Positions 25,796 through 40,149 of a stretch of DNA of 64,000 bases are shown here, piece after piece. The notes under the pieces were generated by a model, which was not told the DNA's origin, did no database searches, and saw nothing but the letters and a program-made list of their open reading frames with translations. The first letter of the stretch is position 1. Every line of letters begins with the position of its first letter. The position numbers and the translations under genes were made by a program. The DNA is taken from assembly GCF_051020985.1 (NCBI RefSeq), contig NC_135007.1, forward strand, positions 7,693,501 through 7,757,500, in the 5' to 3' direction. Origin of the DNA: Nomia melanderi. Its lineage: Eukaryota > Arthropoda > Insecta > Hymenoptera > Halictidae.

Positions 25796-28700
25796 CAGAA
25801 TCCAGAACAAGAACACGGTAGTTGCATCGTTACGCGAGAAGGTTAGGTCAGCCGGCGCCGGTGACAATGGTAGTTCCGCCAATGACGGTAACGGTCCTCG
25901 GCACGGCCGTAGACGCAGCTCCGTGGGGAGAGTCTTGGCCGATGATAACCGTGTCCCTGGGATTGCTGCGCGGCCGCTATCTCGTCCATCGTAACAATAA
26001 TAACCGCGATCGCAGATGTTTTTGATAATACGTATAATATACTGAGGCAACGATCGGCGTCGCGCGGAAATAATCGTAGCCATAACGAGTAATGTTAAGA
26101 GATTAGACTCCCGGTTGCTCGGTCCGTCCAGCGGACCAGGCACAATAATTCCCGACGGTTCTATCGTCATCGATGCTCGGTCGTCGGGGACAGCGCTTCC
26201 GGCTCGCTCGCGACGCTAATAAACTTTCCCCTAACAATGGCCGAAGCGATAGTTCGATAATGATATCGTTAGCGGCGGCTAGCAGACCGCGCCGGTGACG
26301 TTAGTGACATTAGTCTTATTGTTAGCCCCCCAGACTTCCAACCCCTTTCGCCGATAACGATATCCTAGGCGGTTGCGACGCCGGTGTAATCCCGACTGTA
26401 CTGATACCTGTGGCGGCGCCGATAGCAAGATGCCAGTGGAAGTACCGCATCTGGTCTTGGGCGAAATGGAGGCGGGGACCCTGCCGTGAAACGTGCTCGC
26501 GTTGACAACTAACCTCGTAGAAAGGCCGTGGAGCGGCCGGGCCGAGGGAAAGGGGGGACGTTTCGAGCGATCCGGTTTGAATAAGTAGTTACCGGTCTAA
26601 TAGTAGTGCCGGACCGCGACGGCCGTTGAATACCGAATTTTCCAGCTTGCCGCGGAATGAGCAGATTGTTCGGGGAAGGCGAGAGCAAGAGGGAGAGCCC
26701 TGCAGGAAAACGAACGGCGCTCAAGCCCTCGCGCGTCGGATTCACAGCGTCAAACGGCCATAAACACCTCGGCTCATTCTTCTCGATCCCTCACCACCCC
26801 CTCCCTTAACCGCCTCGCTTTTTCTGCTTTATCTCGTATGCAGCCCCAGGACATAAAGCGTTTTCCACCCTTAACCGGTCGTCGGCCTCTCGACCAATGT
26901 CTTCTCACCGACCCGAGCGCCATCAAACAAGCGTCCGCAAACACGTCGAACAACCGTGTCCCGGGACACGTTCGTACGCGGCGTCTTAGGTTCTCCGTGG
27001 AGAAGGATCCGTGTCGCGGGATGCCGGATTATCGGTATTGTTGTATGCTGCGCGTGGAGAACGTTGTCGTTTATGATGTTGCCGAGTAAACGTGATCAGA
27101 ATGGTTTCAGGGTTTTATTGAACGAGTTTCTTTTTGGTGAGATGTTACTGGGAATTAAGTGATTCTTGTGGAGGGTTCGTTTATGTAATTTAGCGTTCCT
27201 TTTGGAATTATAAAGCTGTATTTTATTGGATAAAGTGTGTGGTTGTTAGAATCGGTGTCCGATGCGTGATGGTTTATACTACTTGAAGCGTTCTCGGTTC
27301 GTAGGTAAAATATAGATAGTCAATTATACAAAATAAAACTTTATAAATACATCAATTTTTCATATTTTAAGATTGTAAAGTAGGGTAATTACGGTATTCT
27401 AAATATTTATAGAATATCAGAAAAGATTAGTTCAATTGACTTCTGAATCACAAATCTGTTTAAAGATATTTAATGATGACTTAGACAGTTACCTAACATC
27501 TGACTCTTCTTTCATTGATAAACTCCATTAATTCTTTTTCACGCTCACCGACCAACTAGAATAATTTACCGCGATTATTATAGCCGAACAGAAACTCCTG
27601 CAAAACTGCAGCAGCCAAAGTTCCCATTTCTTGTACAACGAATCGATACCGCAGCAATACGATCGGCACGAGTTCCACGGCAGCCGGTGTAATCGGCGGT
27701 GATTTTATTCGAATAACTTATCGAGGTTCTCGGCCCGATAACAAAAGCCGGCAGCGGTGAACGTGACGTGTGGGTAACCAGTATCGGAGCTCGGTTATCC
27801 GTTCTAAAAACCGTCGACCGACCCGCATGTGAAAATCGTGTACTCTGCACTTTTGCCGCTCTTTCATCGTGTCCGTTCCCGAAAACGACGGTCGGCGAAT
27901 AATCGATTTCGACCCCGGTATTAACCAACAATGGGTTTCATTGAAAACTCGATAACGACGACTTCTTCTGCCCCGGCGATGAAGCGGCTACGTGAGGGTT
28001 TAACACGTCGGTGGATAAGATCAGCCCGCTTTAATCCGGTTTCTGCAGCTGGCCGGAGATCGCGGCCCGATCAGAGAGTCCACCTGCCTGGCCCTTTTGT
28101 GATTGGGGAGATTGTTACGAAATCGATCAATTTTAAAGCGAATTTATTTCCAAAGAAAATCCATCCTCCTTTATATCGCCAATCTCTGCGCTCTTTGTCC
28201 GCGCTGAATCAATTATCTCAACTGGATTTCGCTCTGCATTGTTTCCTGTACCTTAAACTATTTATACGATTGCCGATAATGAACGCGCATCGTCGAATGT
28301 AAATCGAATAGATCTTCAAATATGCGATTCAAATTGATTACAGCTGTTACTTTTATCATATAGAATATTATTACTTCAATCAATGGTTCTCTGCATCGAA
28401 ATGTTCAAATAGCTATATCAATCTTCCACGAAACACAGATCTTTCCGGAAAACATGTTTCATCCAGAATTCAACCTTCGATTACGCTGTCCAAATACTTC
28501 TCCCGACCCGGATAATTCTCGTTGCTGAAAAGAAAATATTTTTCAAACTGTTTTCGTTTATCCAACACGAGCGTTTGCCGGCGAAATATTTTATTTGCCA
28601 AATAATTTGCGCCGCGATCACTCATACATCGAGTATTTTGATCTTCGTTCATTTCTGTTATTGAATAAAACCGTTCACGTAACGGGCAAAAAGTGTTGCT

Positions 28701-30814
28701 GCGATTTTGACCAGCAACAGTCCCGGGATTTATAAAATCTGAAATGGCCAGCCGGGGCAGCTGGGTGATCGCGCGAGCCGCGAACAAACTTCGAGTTCCG
28801 CGTTTACGGTGAAAGCTCGGCAGACAGTGAACATCAAAGCTTTTTTTAACCCGCGCCGCGCGGACAAAGAGCAACGACTGTCGGGTAGCGAAGATTCTAA
28901 AAAGGCCTCTTAGGACGTCTCGCGCAAGAAATATACGAGGCCGTCATCTTGCCCGTCGCTTTGTGGCGCGTATCAAATTGCCGGGGCGCGCGAAGCCTCT
29001 TTTCTTCGTGCGACGACACCGGAAGCCACCCTTTTTGAGGGTCCTCTGTGCGTTAATTACGTTAATAAGCTGGTTAACTGTACCCACCCAGATACCGCGT
29101 CGCCGTTATAATAATGAGGATACGGCCCCCATCCAGCGGAGGACCGAAACGCATTAAGCGCTCGACAGAGTGAGCGAGAGAGACACTGCTAGCGCTTGCC
29201 TTTCGCAAATAATTTTCGGAACCGCGAATATTACTCGGTAAGCTTGTCTTCGTTGGAAGCTAGAATGTTACAATGTTTTAAAAAGGCTTTTGAAGGGATT
29301 AAACTGTTACGTGGGAAAGATGAGGTAACCAAACAGTAATTGCAGTTTTTTCATTATATATTTGGAAGTTCTTCAATTTAAATATTACACGCTGTGCACG
29401 CTTTCATTCGCTAGGTAGTATTTTTATTATCAGATAAATTTATTCGGGTTGCCTTTTCATATATCTACAAAGGTTCTTAAGGTGAAAAAGTCATTAGGTC
29501 ATCAGGCTAATACGCTATACGAACTTCGTAATTTTAGAATACACTACCCATAAATATAATGTGACATATAACACGGAAACATGTCGGTGCCAACGTTACC
29601 GCGTTCATAACATCTATAACGTGAAATAACCGATTTATTTTACGGCAATCTTATAGCCGCTAATAGCCGCTAAAATAAAACCGGAGATATCAAAAATTCA
29701 TCCGTGTTCGAGGGTTAGAGGACTATCAAAAGCTGACATAATACCGATTAAACGTCCCCTCTGCGCCGTAGAAACTAACCGGTGCGCGTCGACAAAACTC
29801 GCGGCGGGTATTTGGGAAGTTTCCGCCAATAAACTAATACCTCAATCGATCGGACGGCTAACGGGAATTGAAAAAAAAAACGCGACGGAAGGGCAAACAA
29901 CGACCGTTTCGCAAACGGAATTGCCGCGGCGCCGTTAGATTCTCGCCACCCTCGAGTGCGCGGCCGTGTTCTTTGGTCTTTTTCCCTTCGACCCCGTATT
30001 ACTTGCCGAAATCGCGTTCATCACGGTATCAGCGGGGAATCCGGAGATAGAGTCCCGGGCTAGAGCTGTTACCGTAAAAATTATTTCAGAGATTGCCTGC
30101 TTTAAATGCAATACATGGCGCGAATAAAAAAAGAGCAGCTCGCCGCTCGCGCCCTCTCAATACCTGTGTCCATAGACTACGGTTATTATCTCCTCACAAA
30201 TTACACCGGGCACCGTTGCGACGGAGTTTTCGTCCCGGCCACGATAAACCGGAGTCACCGTTCGCCGTTTCCCCTATCCCGGCGTCTCTCTATTTCTCCC
30301 TTGCCTATTCTCGCCGCCCACGCATCACCCGCACGCCACCCCCTTGGCCGCCATCATCTCGTTTCGTGTCTCTTATTTTCGAGCGTGGAAATTCTGATAG
30401 GCCGCTCCTCTCCCGAGCCTATTCTATCTAACCGCCGCTGTATACTCGTTAGACAACACTTATTACCCCGAGTAACGTAATCGCATAATTTCGCCCCTCG
30501 TGTTCGCGCTCGCGATACCGGTTAATTTACTGTTTCGGGGATCAAGATTGCGAGCGTAACCCGAGATTCGTATCGAGTGCCGGCATGCTAATTATAATGT
30601 ATTATTATTAGATGCGTTGTGCGCTGTTTGCATTATTAATGTTTAGAACGAGGCGGACATAGGTGGTTGAATTTCGGTATTGTGTTTTAATGTTTACCAG
30701 ACTGGGAAATGTTGTTTAAATGTAGGTCTGGACACTTTTTATTTTTAGAGGGGAATTGTTTCTGTGTGTATTAGGAGCTGTAGGAAAAGTATGCTGGTTT
30801 CGCAAGACATTTAT
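25796..30814. other. Long CpG-rich region, no exon recognised
   Basis: The largest CpG-rich region of the window: islands at 25.8-27.1, 27.55-28.15, 28.45-29.25 and 29.7-30.6 kb. Many frames of 60-156 codons overlap on both strands and are rich in Arg, Pro and Ala, as expected from composition. A promoter or regulatory cluster is possible, but no core promoter could be shown. Confidence 0.45.
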
Positions 30815-31038
30815 TTAACAGTAAAACTATCGGACAGTTGAATTGACATTTTGAAATTCATCTATAGAAACTCCGAGAATACATTTACTGAAACTTTAAT
30901 TGATTAACAATTCAGTTCGTGCATCGCTTAATCAATTTCTTTAATAATTTTTCGGAGAAACATCTGTTGTTTTTTTTAATAATTACAGAAAGAATTAGGA
31001 ATGAGACATTTTGATCCGTCTGGTAGTTTTAGTGTTAA
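30815..31038. mobile_element. TTAA MITE family A, copy A2
   Basis: 224 bp, TTAACAGTAAAACTATCGG at the left and GGTAGTTTTAGTGTTAA at the right, so the terminal inverted repeats are nearly intact and both TTAA sites remain. Same core as A1 and A3. Non-coding. Confidence 0.87.
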
Positions 31039-34000
31039 GAGGTTGCTCGCGTGAAGGTGATAAATATATTCAACGGAAATCCTGATAATTATAGGTAATT
31101 GTGTTAAGTACGTTCATTGTATTATGCTACGGATATTAAGAAATATAAATGAAATAAATGAATATCAATTATTTTGTCGTTAGAATTGCGACTATTACTT
31201 ACATTTAATTGTTGTACGACAAATACTTTCGGTATTCTGTATTAAGCTGTACATGCATAAATGATAGAAATTTATTTATCAATCAATATTCATGCGAAAT
31301 GAAATTCGACGGGTTGGTCGCTCGGCTTTGGAATTCTTAAATTTACCGTTTCGTTTAAATCCTTTTTTCATTTCCGTATTAGTTTTAAATCGCCACCGAA
31401 TTTCCGGTGAATGCTTGTCCTGCATTCTCTTGAATATTTTCGCAGCCATTAGAGCAGATTGCGTTGCTGAGATTTATCGGCGATAAAATGAAAAGAACCG
31501 TCGCGTTACGCGCATTAAAATTGAAATTTTCGCTGTACTATTGATGCCGAGTCACTTCAAGATACCCTGCAACGTGTAAATCATTTCGAGCATCTTTTAC
31601 GGAATATTTATAGAACAGGCTTTCTCTGCGAAATTAATTGGAAAAATCGATTATATGTATTTCATGAAACGTATATTTCATTTTAATTGCCGTTATTCGG
31701 TTTACCAAATCTCGTGATACGAAAACTTTATTATTCAAATATCTTCTTTTTTTTTAGTGGATACGTAAAATATAACGTGGATACGTTTCATAAATGTCGC
31801 CTATAAAGCGTAAAACAGCTCACGGAAAATTATCAGAGTTAGATAATAAAAGTTCATGGTGCATGTTTTATTACTTGAAACTAATGTTAGCTATTAAAAA
31901 GGAGTAGGATTTCTCAAATAACTTTGTGATCATATTTTAAGCTTACTTCTAGTACTTTCACGATAGAATGCAAATAGGGTGGTTTAAATCGCTCTTATCA
32001 ATGCATATTATCGTTGTCAAGGATTTACAGTTTCACTAATCTAAGCTATGAAAATAATTTAATTTCACTGTTTATCCAAATTCTTGCTAATTGAAATTTC
32101 ATTCGACCAGGGAAGCTCGTAACCTGTATTGTTTTATCGTGTCAATTATAAAACCGTATTTGTTAACCATTTTATTAAAGCAACAGAGCAAGCGTAATCT
32201 GCGTATAAACCGTATTTAAGTGTGTGAACGGAAACCAGGATGGTAGACCATTTATTTAGATTAGCAATAATTGTGCACCAGTCCTATACATCAAACCGAA
32301 GTTCAAGCTAAACGGGGGCCTTTTTAAATTCTATAATATTCCGGTAGTTGCACATGAAAAACGAGCCGCGCGAATTATACTTCGCCATAAACCACATAGC
32401 ATGCAGTATATTTAATTTGCACAATAATTCTCTGCGAAGTTACAGATTGTGCCGTGTTGCGCATCTGCTGTGCGTTGTATAAATTAGCTTACTTTCTGAG
32501 ATACAGCACGCATTATGCAGCCCTTGTTACGAAATTTTATTCATAATATATTTTAAAATTTCCTTGTAGCCGGTACTATCGCTTTTATTATCTTTATTCT
32601 GATGCATACGTTTAACAACACGTGGACGAAAAATATAAAGACCGACAACACTTTGAAAAAAACAACAAAATGACAAAAAAGGAGAAACTAACTGAATCAT
32701 AAGTAAATAATAATTTCTTTCATTTCAAGTGTAATTATTTTCCACATATTAATAATACGTTTATTTTCTAAAAACTAATATATTAATTTATGCAATCTAT
32801 AGATAGTATTTAATCAGTAGACTTACAATTCTTACAAATATAATGTATACATTTTCTAAATAATAATAGTAAATATTCACTGCCTTTTGTAGTTACTGTA
32901 TTTCGACGACAGTATTAATTTGTATTACAACAGCAATAGTGTATTCAACATGGAAATATTTCAGATTACAACCTCGTCACGGTTCCTATTTGCATTGCTC
33001 CGCATAATCGTCCAAACTTAAACAATTCCGTCATAATCCCGTTGATTGCTGACCGTGTCTCGCAGGCGTCTAGGTTCATGACAGGGTTGTTCCACTAACC
33101 GAGAGGTGCCTCATAGTGAATCGAGACCGGTGCACGTGTTAATTGCTCCGAGCCTTGCTGTTTCCTTCGCAAAACAATGTACCAACATTTCCGAGTGTAA
33201 AATACCATGCACGAAATATGCATCTACAAACCTTCACGTTGTAAATCTACGGTTATTTTTTCTGGGCGAAGTACACGCAATTTTACGATTTCTTCCGGTA
33301 TACGACGCAATGAAAATACATTTACGACACCGCAATGGCATCACTTATGTGTAAGATGTAACGAGTCCGCCTCGAGCGTATGACAAGCTCATAACAACCG
33401 TCAGACTATCTGAAGAAATATATCGTTCCATGTGAAACATTCTTTATATATAAAGGAACTTCGATGGGACATTATTTTCCCAATGACTACAAATACACAG
33501 CATTTAGTGCTTTAGACTTCACGTGAAATGTATAACACAGAATAGATTAAATTTTGTTATGACACTTTCATGAAACCTCCATCAATTTAATGTTTTGAAA
33601 TCTGCATACTTTAGTACAATATTTTTGTGGCATAAAAAAATACTATAGTTCCTATAAAATATTAAGTAGTGTATCATATAATGAACGAAGCACGTATTCA
33701 AAAATAATACATTCTTCATGCAAATATATAAAATAAGTTTAGTTAGAATTTAAAATAAATTAAATAAAGTAAATTATCGGATGCGTTGCTACAATTCGAT
33801 CGTCGGTTATTAATTTACCATGGTAACGAAATCGATACTAAGGAACAAGAACCGATTGCATTTTTCCACGTTTGTTGTAATATATTCGTTAAAAAAACTG
33901 TTGATTACAAGGATACTCGTATATGTTACGTAGCATTAGAAACTAGTTTACAAGAAGTGATTACTCAGTAATCGTAAGAAACATCTTGTAGAACACTGAG

Positions 34001-34770
34001 GACCGACTGAAAGAAAATTAGCTGTCTACATACGTAAACCAATCAGGCGTTGAAGCCCTATAACCATGAACATGTTAGCAGCGACACTGTGATCGCGTGC
34101 AAATCGCCTTTGTATCGTCTGCACACGTGTACGAGCATACGCACACACCTGTGCACACGCAGGTGTGCTATTATATGTCGCCATAGAATTCTAGAGTCGA
34201 TCGATAAGCCTGTAATGTGACATAACCTGAGTTATCGGGAGACTTTGGCCCTGCAACGTTGGTAATCGTTGATCCGAGGGAACCTGCCTACATACACGTA
34301 CATAAGTGGTTAATCCATTAGATGAACCGAGCTTTGGTAACTTAATGCGTCTACATTGTAGCGCAATATTCCATGCGATCAAGCTTACGCGTTTCAACTG
34401 CATTATGAAGTATATAATATTACATAAATGCATTCTTTAACGTCTTATTTTCATTATATTCCACATCTTCGTACCAATTTCCATTTAGTTGACATAGTTG
34501 AGTGGTATAACGCTTTTAACTGATTAACCACATACGATGATTTGTTAGTCGAAGACGTGTATACCCGTAATTGGTAGATATCTTTCACATGAACCTCTTC
34601 CATTCAACGTTTTTATATTCACTTACTGCGAGTACACGTATATATATATATTATAATATACTTGATTTCATGATATTTTTATTATTCACATTTAACTAGG
34701 TCAGGTTCGCGTGAATTAATTTTTATGGAGATATTAAAATATTGAATTAAAATACCAGTGTTTGGGAATA
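31039..34770. other. No gene recognised (spacer)
   Basis: AT-rich with a CpG-richer patch at 32.97-33.4 kb. A small inverted repeat CACACCTG...CAGGTGTG lies at 34144-34167 inside a CA/TG-rich stretch. No exon seen. Confidence 0.6.
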
Positions 34771-35011
34771 TTAACACGTTAAATGCTATGGGGATCACCG
34801 GTGACCCCAACCAAACCGAATTACTATAGTTCACACAATTAAACGATAATTATTTGAAAACATTTCTATATTGTAAATAATGCTACCTAACGCGGTGACA
34901 TTCAGCTAGATGAACGTGTAATAATCATAACGCAATTCAAGCAAATAATTCAATATTATATTTTTTCCATTTTGTGTACTTTGCTCTATGAAATTGTGCG
35001 GCATTCATTAA
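34771..35011. mobile_element. TTAA MITE family B, copy B2
   Basis: 241 bp, starts TTAACACGTTAAATGC and ends in a decayed TTCATTAA. Inverted relative to B1 and homologous along the full length. Has the near-perfect palindrome GGGGATCACCGGTGACCCC at 34790-34808, 19 bp inside the left end. Confidence 0.85.
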
Positions 35012-38000
35012 TATGACCAGTTGCAAGTAGAACTGCCGAGCATTAATCAGACAAGAAAATATACTTCCTTTCATACCAGTCATATCTCTGTTTTCTTTAA
35101 TTTCATAAAAGTTTCTACATTATTTGTATAATATCACAATTTCCTTCAACGAAAATGTTGTTCCATTTACTACAAATTAAACTATTGGATAGGTTACGAA
35201 ATCTAACCAGCAAGAACTAGTAGAGAATTACAGAGAACGTGGATTGCTTAATGTTAAACCAGATAGCTGTTAACAGTTCTTGAAACTATGCTTAACAGGT
35301 AATACTTATTAGCTTAGCCAGTCTATCGTATAGCCGGAATGTACTTACTACCTATCTATACATTGTTTCCACAATGTTCAAAAGCTTTGATAGAATATCG
35401 TCGATGATGCTCAGCTCCGAAACTTCGGTATACATGTGCAATCCCAGGATGCAGTCCAAAAGCCTTACAATTCTCGTATCCACGAATTACATTGTAATGT
35501 TTCCTACGCCTTGACAAGACTACATTTCAGTACTACATCAGATGGTATAACAGCTCCCTTAGGGGAATCCCATCTCGTCCCATTGGACGTTAACAAATTT
35601 CATTAATTATTTATCAAATTACACTACGTTGAAACAGGTCCATTTTAATACGAGAAACAAAGGTATTAAATCAAAATAAATCCACGCATCGTGTAATCAC
35701 GAACGGTAATTATCACGTAATATTCCACATTCGTATTCATCAATATTTATCGCTTAAATAAAGCTTAATATAAATTACATTTAAGAAAAGCGGAAATACG
35801 TCCGGCAAACAAATTTACTGAAACCGAACTGTGTATTTTAGGTAAACGATGCAGAAAACACGTTTCGTTTATTTGAAAATCAGCCGAAGTTTCGATGTAA
35901 TTTACGTGTGTCCACACCGTTAAATTAAAATTAATAAATTTCTTCGTGCGTATTAATTGCGAATAATATTGCTCCGGTAAGAAATTGTTTTGTATCGATT
36001 ATTAGTATATTCGATAATTTTCTGATCGCTTCCCATTGCGGATGGACTCGTTGGTCGTTAAATTAACGGACTTTATGAAACAGAAAGAAAAATATTCATT
36101 ATACTCTGCTGGGTTTGCGTATGGATATACTGGCTAGAATCAAACGAAAACAGCGAAACAATACCGATACCGAATGTTTGCATGTTATAAATTCAGGGAA
36201 CTATCAGGAAAATGTTTACGTAAAATAAATGAGGCAATCATCGAGCTGGTCTAAATTTATTTATATTATAAAACTGCATACGTGTACGTGGCAGAGCATA
36301 ATAAAGCATCGAACAGTTTAACAAAAAACACGAGAATTCAATATGAAAATTAAATATGCACTACAATAAACAAAAATTTATAAAGAATGTGTAATAAAGT
36401 TTCTTTATAAAAAATTTTATTTTTAGAGAATTAAATTTTATTTTGAACAAATTAAATGTCGACATGCATTAGAAATTCACAATTTTATTATTTTACGTCT
36501 GACCATCGCTCACTAATTCTACTTGCGATCACTGAAAACATTCGAAAATTGTTAATTCCTTTAAATTTCTTTCAAAATTACACTTTGTAATCAAGAGAAA
36601 AATATTGTTTTTAATATTCTCGTATTTCTTATTTATATCATTTACAATCGTGAAAATAATGACATTTTTATGTAAGCTTTACTATTTTTTTTTTTAATTC
36701 GTATCAGAATAGCGTTCATGTGCAATCCAATTACGTTTCGGAAGAAATGAGATTTCGCTGCAATTACGTGCTTTGTGTGTGCGATTGCGAAGTCGGCGTC
36801 GGAATGGAAGCGATAAATATTGTAAGGTATTAATTCCTGAGATCGAACCAACGGGATAATGTTTGCGCAAATCACAGGCTCCCGGAAAGTCGAGTATAAG
36901 TCAGATTCGGCTATAATCCGCGGGAGCGAATGCTCTCGTAATAGGAATCGCGTTTAAAGACCAGCTGGAGGATCGCACTTGTTCGATTCGAATACATTTT
37001 TCAGCGCGTTCCTCTACATGATTAATTTGAAATGGAGAGCTTCCTACGAAATGGAATCCGGAAGAGACGAGAGGTTATTAAGTCCTTCGTGCGCGAGCAA
37101 CCTAATGAATGCAGATCGGTAATTAATATCCGATCCGATTGTGAAAAAGTGATAAGTAATATCCTTGCGATTAAAATATTTCGTTTAATCGTCTGCCTCG
37201 ATCTACTGACCATTCATGCGGATATTTTAGAATATTATGTAAGTAATATTAACATCCAACGATGTTTATTGCATTCTATAAAGAAATGTTTCTTTTCTAT
37301 TGGACTCTATTTAAAAAATCTTTAGAATTTAGTTTGAACAATTATAAAGAAAGACATTACAGATAATTTTCTTCTCGAAGGCAATTTCTTGTAAGTCTAA
37401 TTTTTTTGTTAAATTGGTAAGTTTTTGAAAGTGTTTAAGATTGATATTTTTTTGTTTTGAAATATATATAATATATAAGTGGGTGATATTATAATTAATA
37501 TTATCACGTGCGTAAACGTAATAATTGAAATTATTTACGAGAATGAGTTATATTTTGGTGAATTATTATTGTTACTTGAACAGTCTCGGTTGATTTTAAG
37601 TATTTCGGTGACAAAGACATTTTTAAATTTAAGGAACGTCAGATCTCCCGGCGCGCTCTGTTTTATCTGCGAACTTTCGCAGCGAGTTCAGGAGACCGCG
37701 GAAAGGAACAATTAAAACTTTCGGTTAAAATAGTATCGCCGTCTACGTCACTTGGGCAAACTGGATTCCTCGGACAGCGGGGAAAGTTTTCTTTGGTCGT
37801 AACAACACAGCAGTATGAAACGAAACTTTATGCGATGATTTAAAATACTTTGCTACTTTTAAAGGACGTTTAGTCCTACAGTGTTCTGATATTTCAATGA
37901 AATTTCCTTACGAACACCATACAATATATTTCATTACGCAACATAACAATTAACTAAATTTATTCAACAAAATATGCATTTCTTATTCGAGTCTTCCATG

Positions 38001-39006
38001 AAATCTTTTTATAAACGTTTTTCTCATTTCTACTTTTAAAATCTTCAATAAATTAAAGACAACTTGTAGTCATGGTTAATCCTATTTAACCAAGTGAATT
38101 TTCCTTTCACAATTTTGTAAGCTACGAATACATAATGATATAGTATAAAAGGTTTATAGTACAAAAGACAACAGAGTATAATTTGAGTTAAAAATATCGA
38201 ATTACAAAAGCTGTATTACAACATTGTCTGTAGTTTAAAAAATAATCACCGTTGATATAATTTGACAAGCTATATTCGCCTCACGGAATGCCCTGGCAGC
38301 CCTGTGAAACCCGATGAAATACGACGCCAAATGAACACAACGGTGCGCTGAGTCTTTATTCGCGACTCGGCGGAACGTTAACAAGCCCCGCTCGAAAAGC
38401 GGCCAACGAAAAATTTCGCGCGCAACTTCCAGAAGGATACGTTTTCGAAGCCTTAGAAAATTTGCCGCGTAACGAGGCTTTGTGCCGCGATCCAATCGCG
38501 CCGGTTCCGCAGCGCGCAATTTTTCTCTGGCCATCGGCTTGAAACCCTCGTCCCCTCGTCCTACACACGTCGAAAATGTAATCGTCTTTCCACGGCCGCT
38601 TAATTCGCTGCTCGTCGGATCGTCCGCGCTGCGAACAGAAAAAAACAACGTAACTCGAAACCTACGGAATCGAATTCGATCGGATTCAGTGTGGCCGCGC
38701 GTACGTACAGGGTGCTCGAAATAAAATATCATAAACCGTTCTTCCTACGAAAACTATCAGCATCGCTTTTCTTCAATGTTCACGTTTGCTTCTTGTCCTT
38801 TCTTATTATTAAAATTGTTCTTTTATTACAATCTTCATAATATATGATATTTTATTGAATCTAATAACGTTTCATCTTCTTCAACAGAGGTTTTACCCAA
38901 TTTACAAAAACCTACAGTGTTGTTAAATGATTTCCAGTTCATAATACATTTATTTATAGTTTTCTAACACCTATCCGAAATTTAAAAACCTGTTTTATCA
39001 TTTTAT
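35012..39006. other. No gene recognised; CpG-rich island 38.27-38.72 kb
   Basis: AT-rich spacer. The island ends in TACAGGGTGCTCG, similar to the left end of the 4334 element, but no partner end was found. A 19-base sequence at 38255-38273 recurs exactly at 45296-45314. Confidence 0.55.
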
Positions 39007-39248
39007 TTAACCTTTTGCATTTGAGAGGTGACCTTCAGTCACCACTTGATCTGATACGGTACAATTATAAATTTTGAAGTTTAACATTGAACTTTATATA
39101 GTGCATCGCTGTGTGAAATATCATAGTAAAATATGTTTGTTCCTTAATTTATTGACTAAATTAGTTACATTAGTAACAAACATCGTCTATATTTTATCAA
39201 AGAGTATTTAATGTTTCTAGCAAAAAGCTTTCAAGTACAAAGGGTTAA
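39007..39248. mobile_element. TTAA MITE family C, copy C2
   Basis: 242 bp, TTAA at both ends, terminal repeats TTAACCTTTTGCATTTGA and AAGTACAAAGGGTTAA. Full-length homologue of C1 in opposite orientation. Carries an intact palindrome GGTGAC-CTTCA-GTCACC at 39027-39043, 20 bp inside the left end; in C1 the same spot has decayed. Confidence 0.85.
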
Positions 39249-39306
39249 CATTCAAAATAATGTCTTTAAATCTCTAAATGCTCGAATATTTATAACTCCG
39301 TCCCGT

Positions 39307-39522
39307 TTAACACTGGAACCATAGAGCATTTAATACGATTGATATGTAATCCCTATAAAAATTATAACAATTATTTTCAGCTTCCACGGACGATCATTAC
39401 AATATTCAAGTAAAACTATTTATTCTCAAGATCATTTCGAACATTCAATTCCTTTAAAATATCAATAACTGCAAAACAAATAACTCGAAACCAGTCGTTT
39501 CGACTGGTACTTCTAGTGTCAA
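39307..39522. mobile_element. TTAA MITE family D, single copy
   Basis: 216 bp. Left end TTAACACTGGAACCATAG; the complement of the right end is TTGACACTAGAAGTACC, an imperfect inverted repeat. The palindrome CCAGTCG-TTT-CGACTGG sits at 39491-39507, 15 bp inside the right end. It lies 58 bp after C2. Only one copy is seen here, so the call rests on its ends and architecture. Confidence 0.6.
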
Positions 39523-40149
39523 TGAAGAAAGAATAAAAGTCACATTTTATTTTACATATTTCGTAAAAACCAGTGAAGAGCTTTTGATATCGCGCACCCG
39601 GTACATATGTGCGCGTACGTGCGAATCCCGCGTCCGTTCCGGCAGGCGCGGACGACACCGATTTTCGGAATTTCGTAAATTAATCCGACCGCGACCTTTT
39701 TACCCGTGGCTCGGTTTTTCGCCGGCGGATTTTAACGAACGATTCGGAGGTCGCCGGTTCCGAAGCCAGCTAGCCCATCTCCGACGTACGATGCGGCCGG
39801 AGGGCCCGAGGATGCACCGAACCGGCAGTCGAGATTCATTGATTCCCTTCCCTAACCGGATTTCAATGGAGTGCTTGTACTCTACCGAATTCGTTCTGCA
39901 TCGAAACGAACCTTGGCGATTGTTTGCAGCCATTTCCGTATTCGTCCAGCGAAGGAACGGTAACGAGCTTTTCGGGCATTTTTGTTTCCGCTTTTTCGCC
40001 TCTTTCTCGATGGTTCGGAAGATTATGGATGCACCAATTCGTTCGATATATTCTCTTGTTCCCTTTTCTAGTGATTTTTCTGCAACACTGAAACTACCAG
40101 GCGGATCAAAGTGATCCATTCCTGATGTCTTCTTTTTTAAATTATCTTT
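39523..40149. other. CpG-rich island upstream of the first visible timeout exon, no exon recognised
   Basis: 39.58-40.11 kb is CpG-rich and open in two frames on opposite strands (176 and 139 codons). Neither frame resembles TIMELESS or joins exon 1 in phase. Bounded by MITE D on the left and the family A hairpin on the right. Confidence 0.5.

Noticed and set aside
36970..36995. GTTCGATTC as a tRNA B box
   Set aside because: No A box, acceptor stem or cloverleaf around it; no other tRNA or snRNA signature found in the window.
39584..40119. Frames of 176 (+) and 139 (-) codons before timeout exon 1
   Set aside because: They overlap on opposite strands in CpG-rich DNA, do not resemble TIMELESS, and do not splice in phase to 40710.
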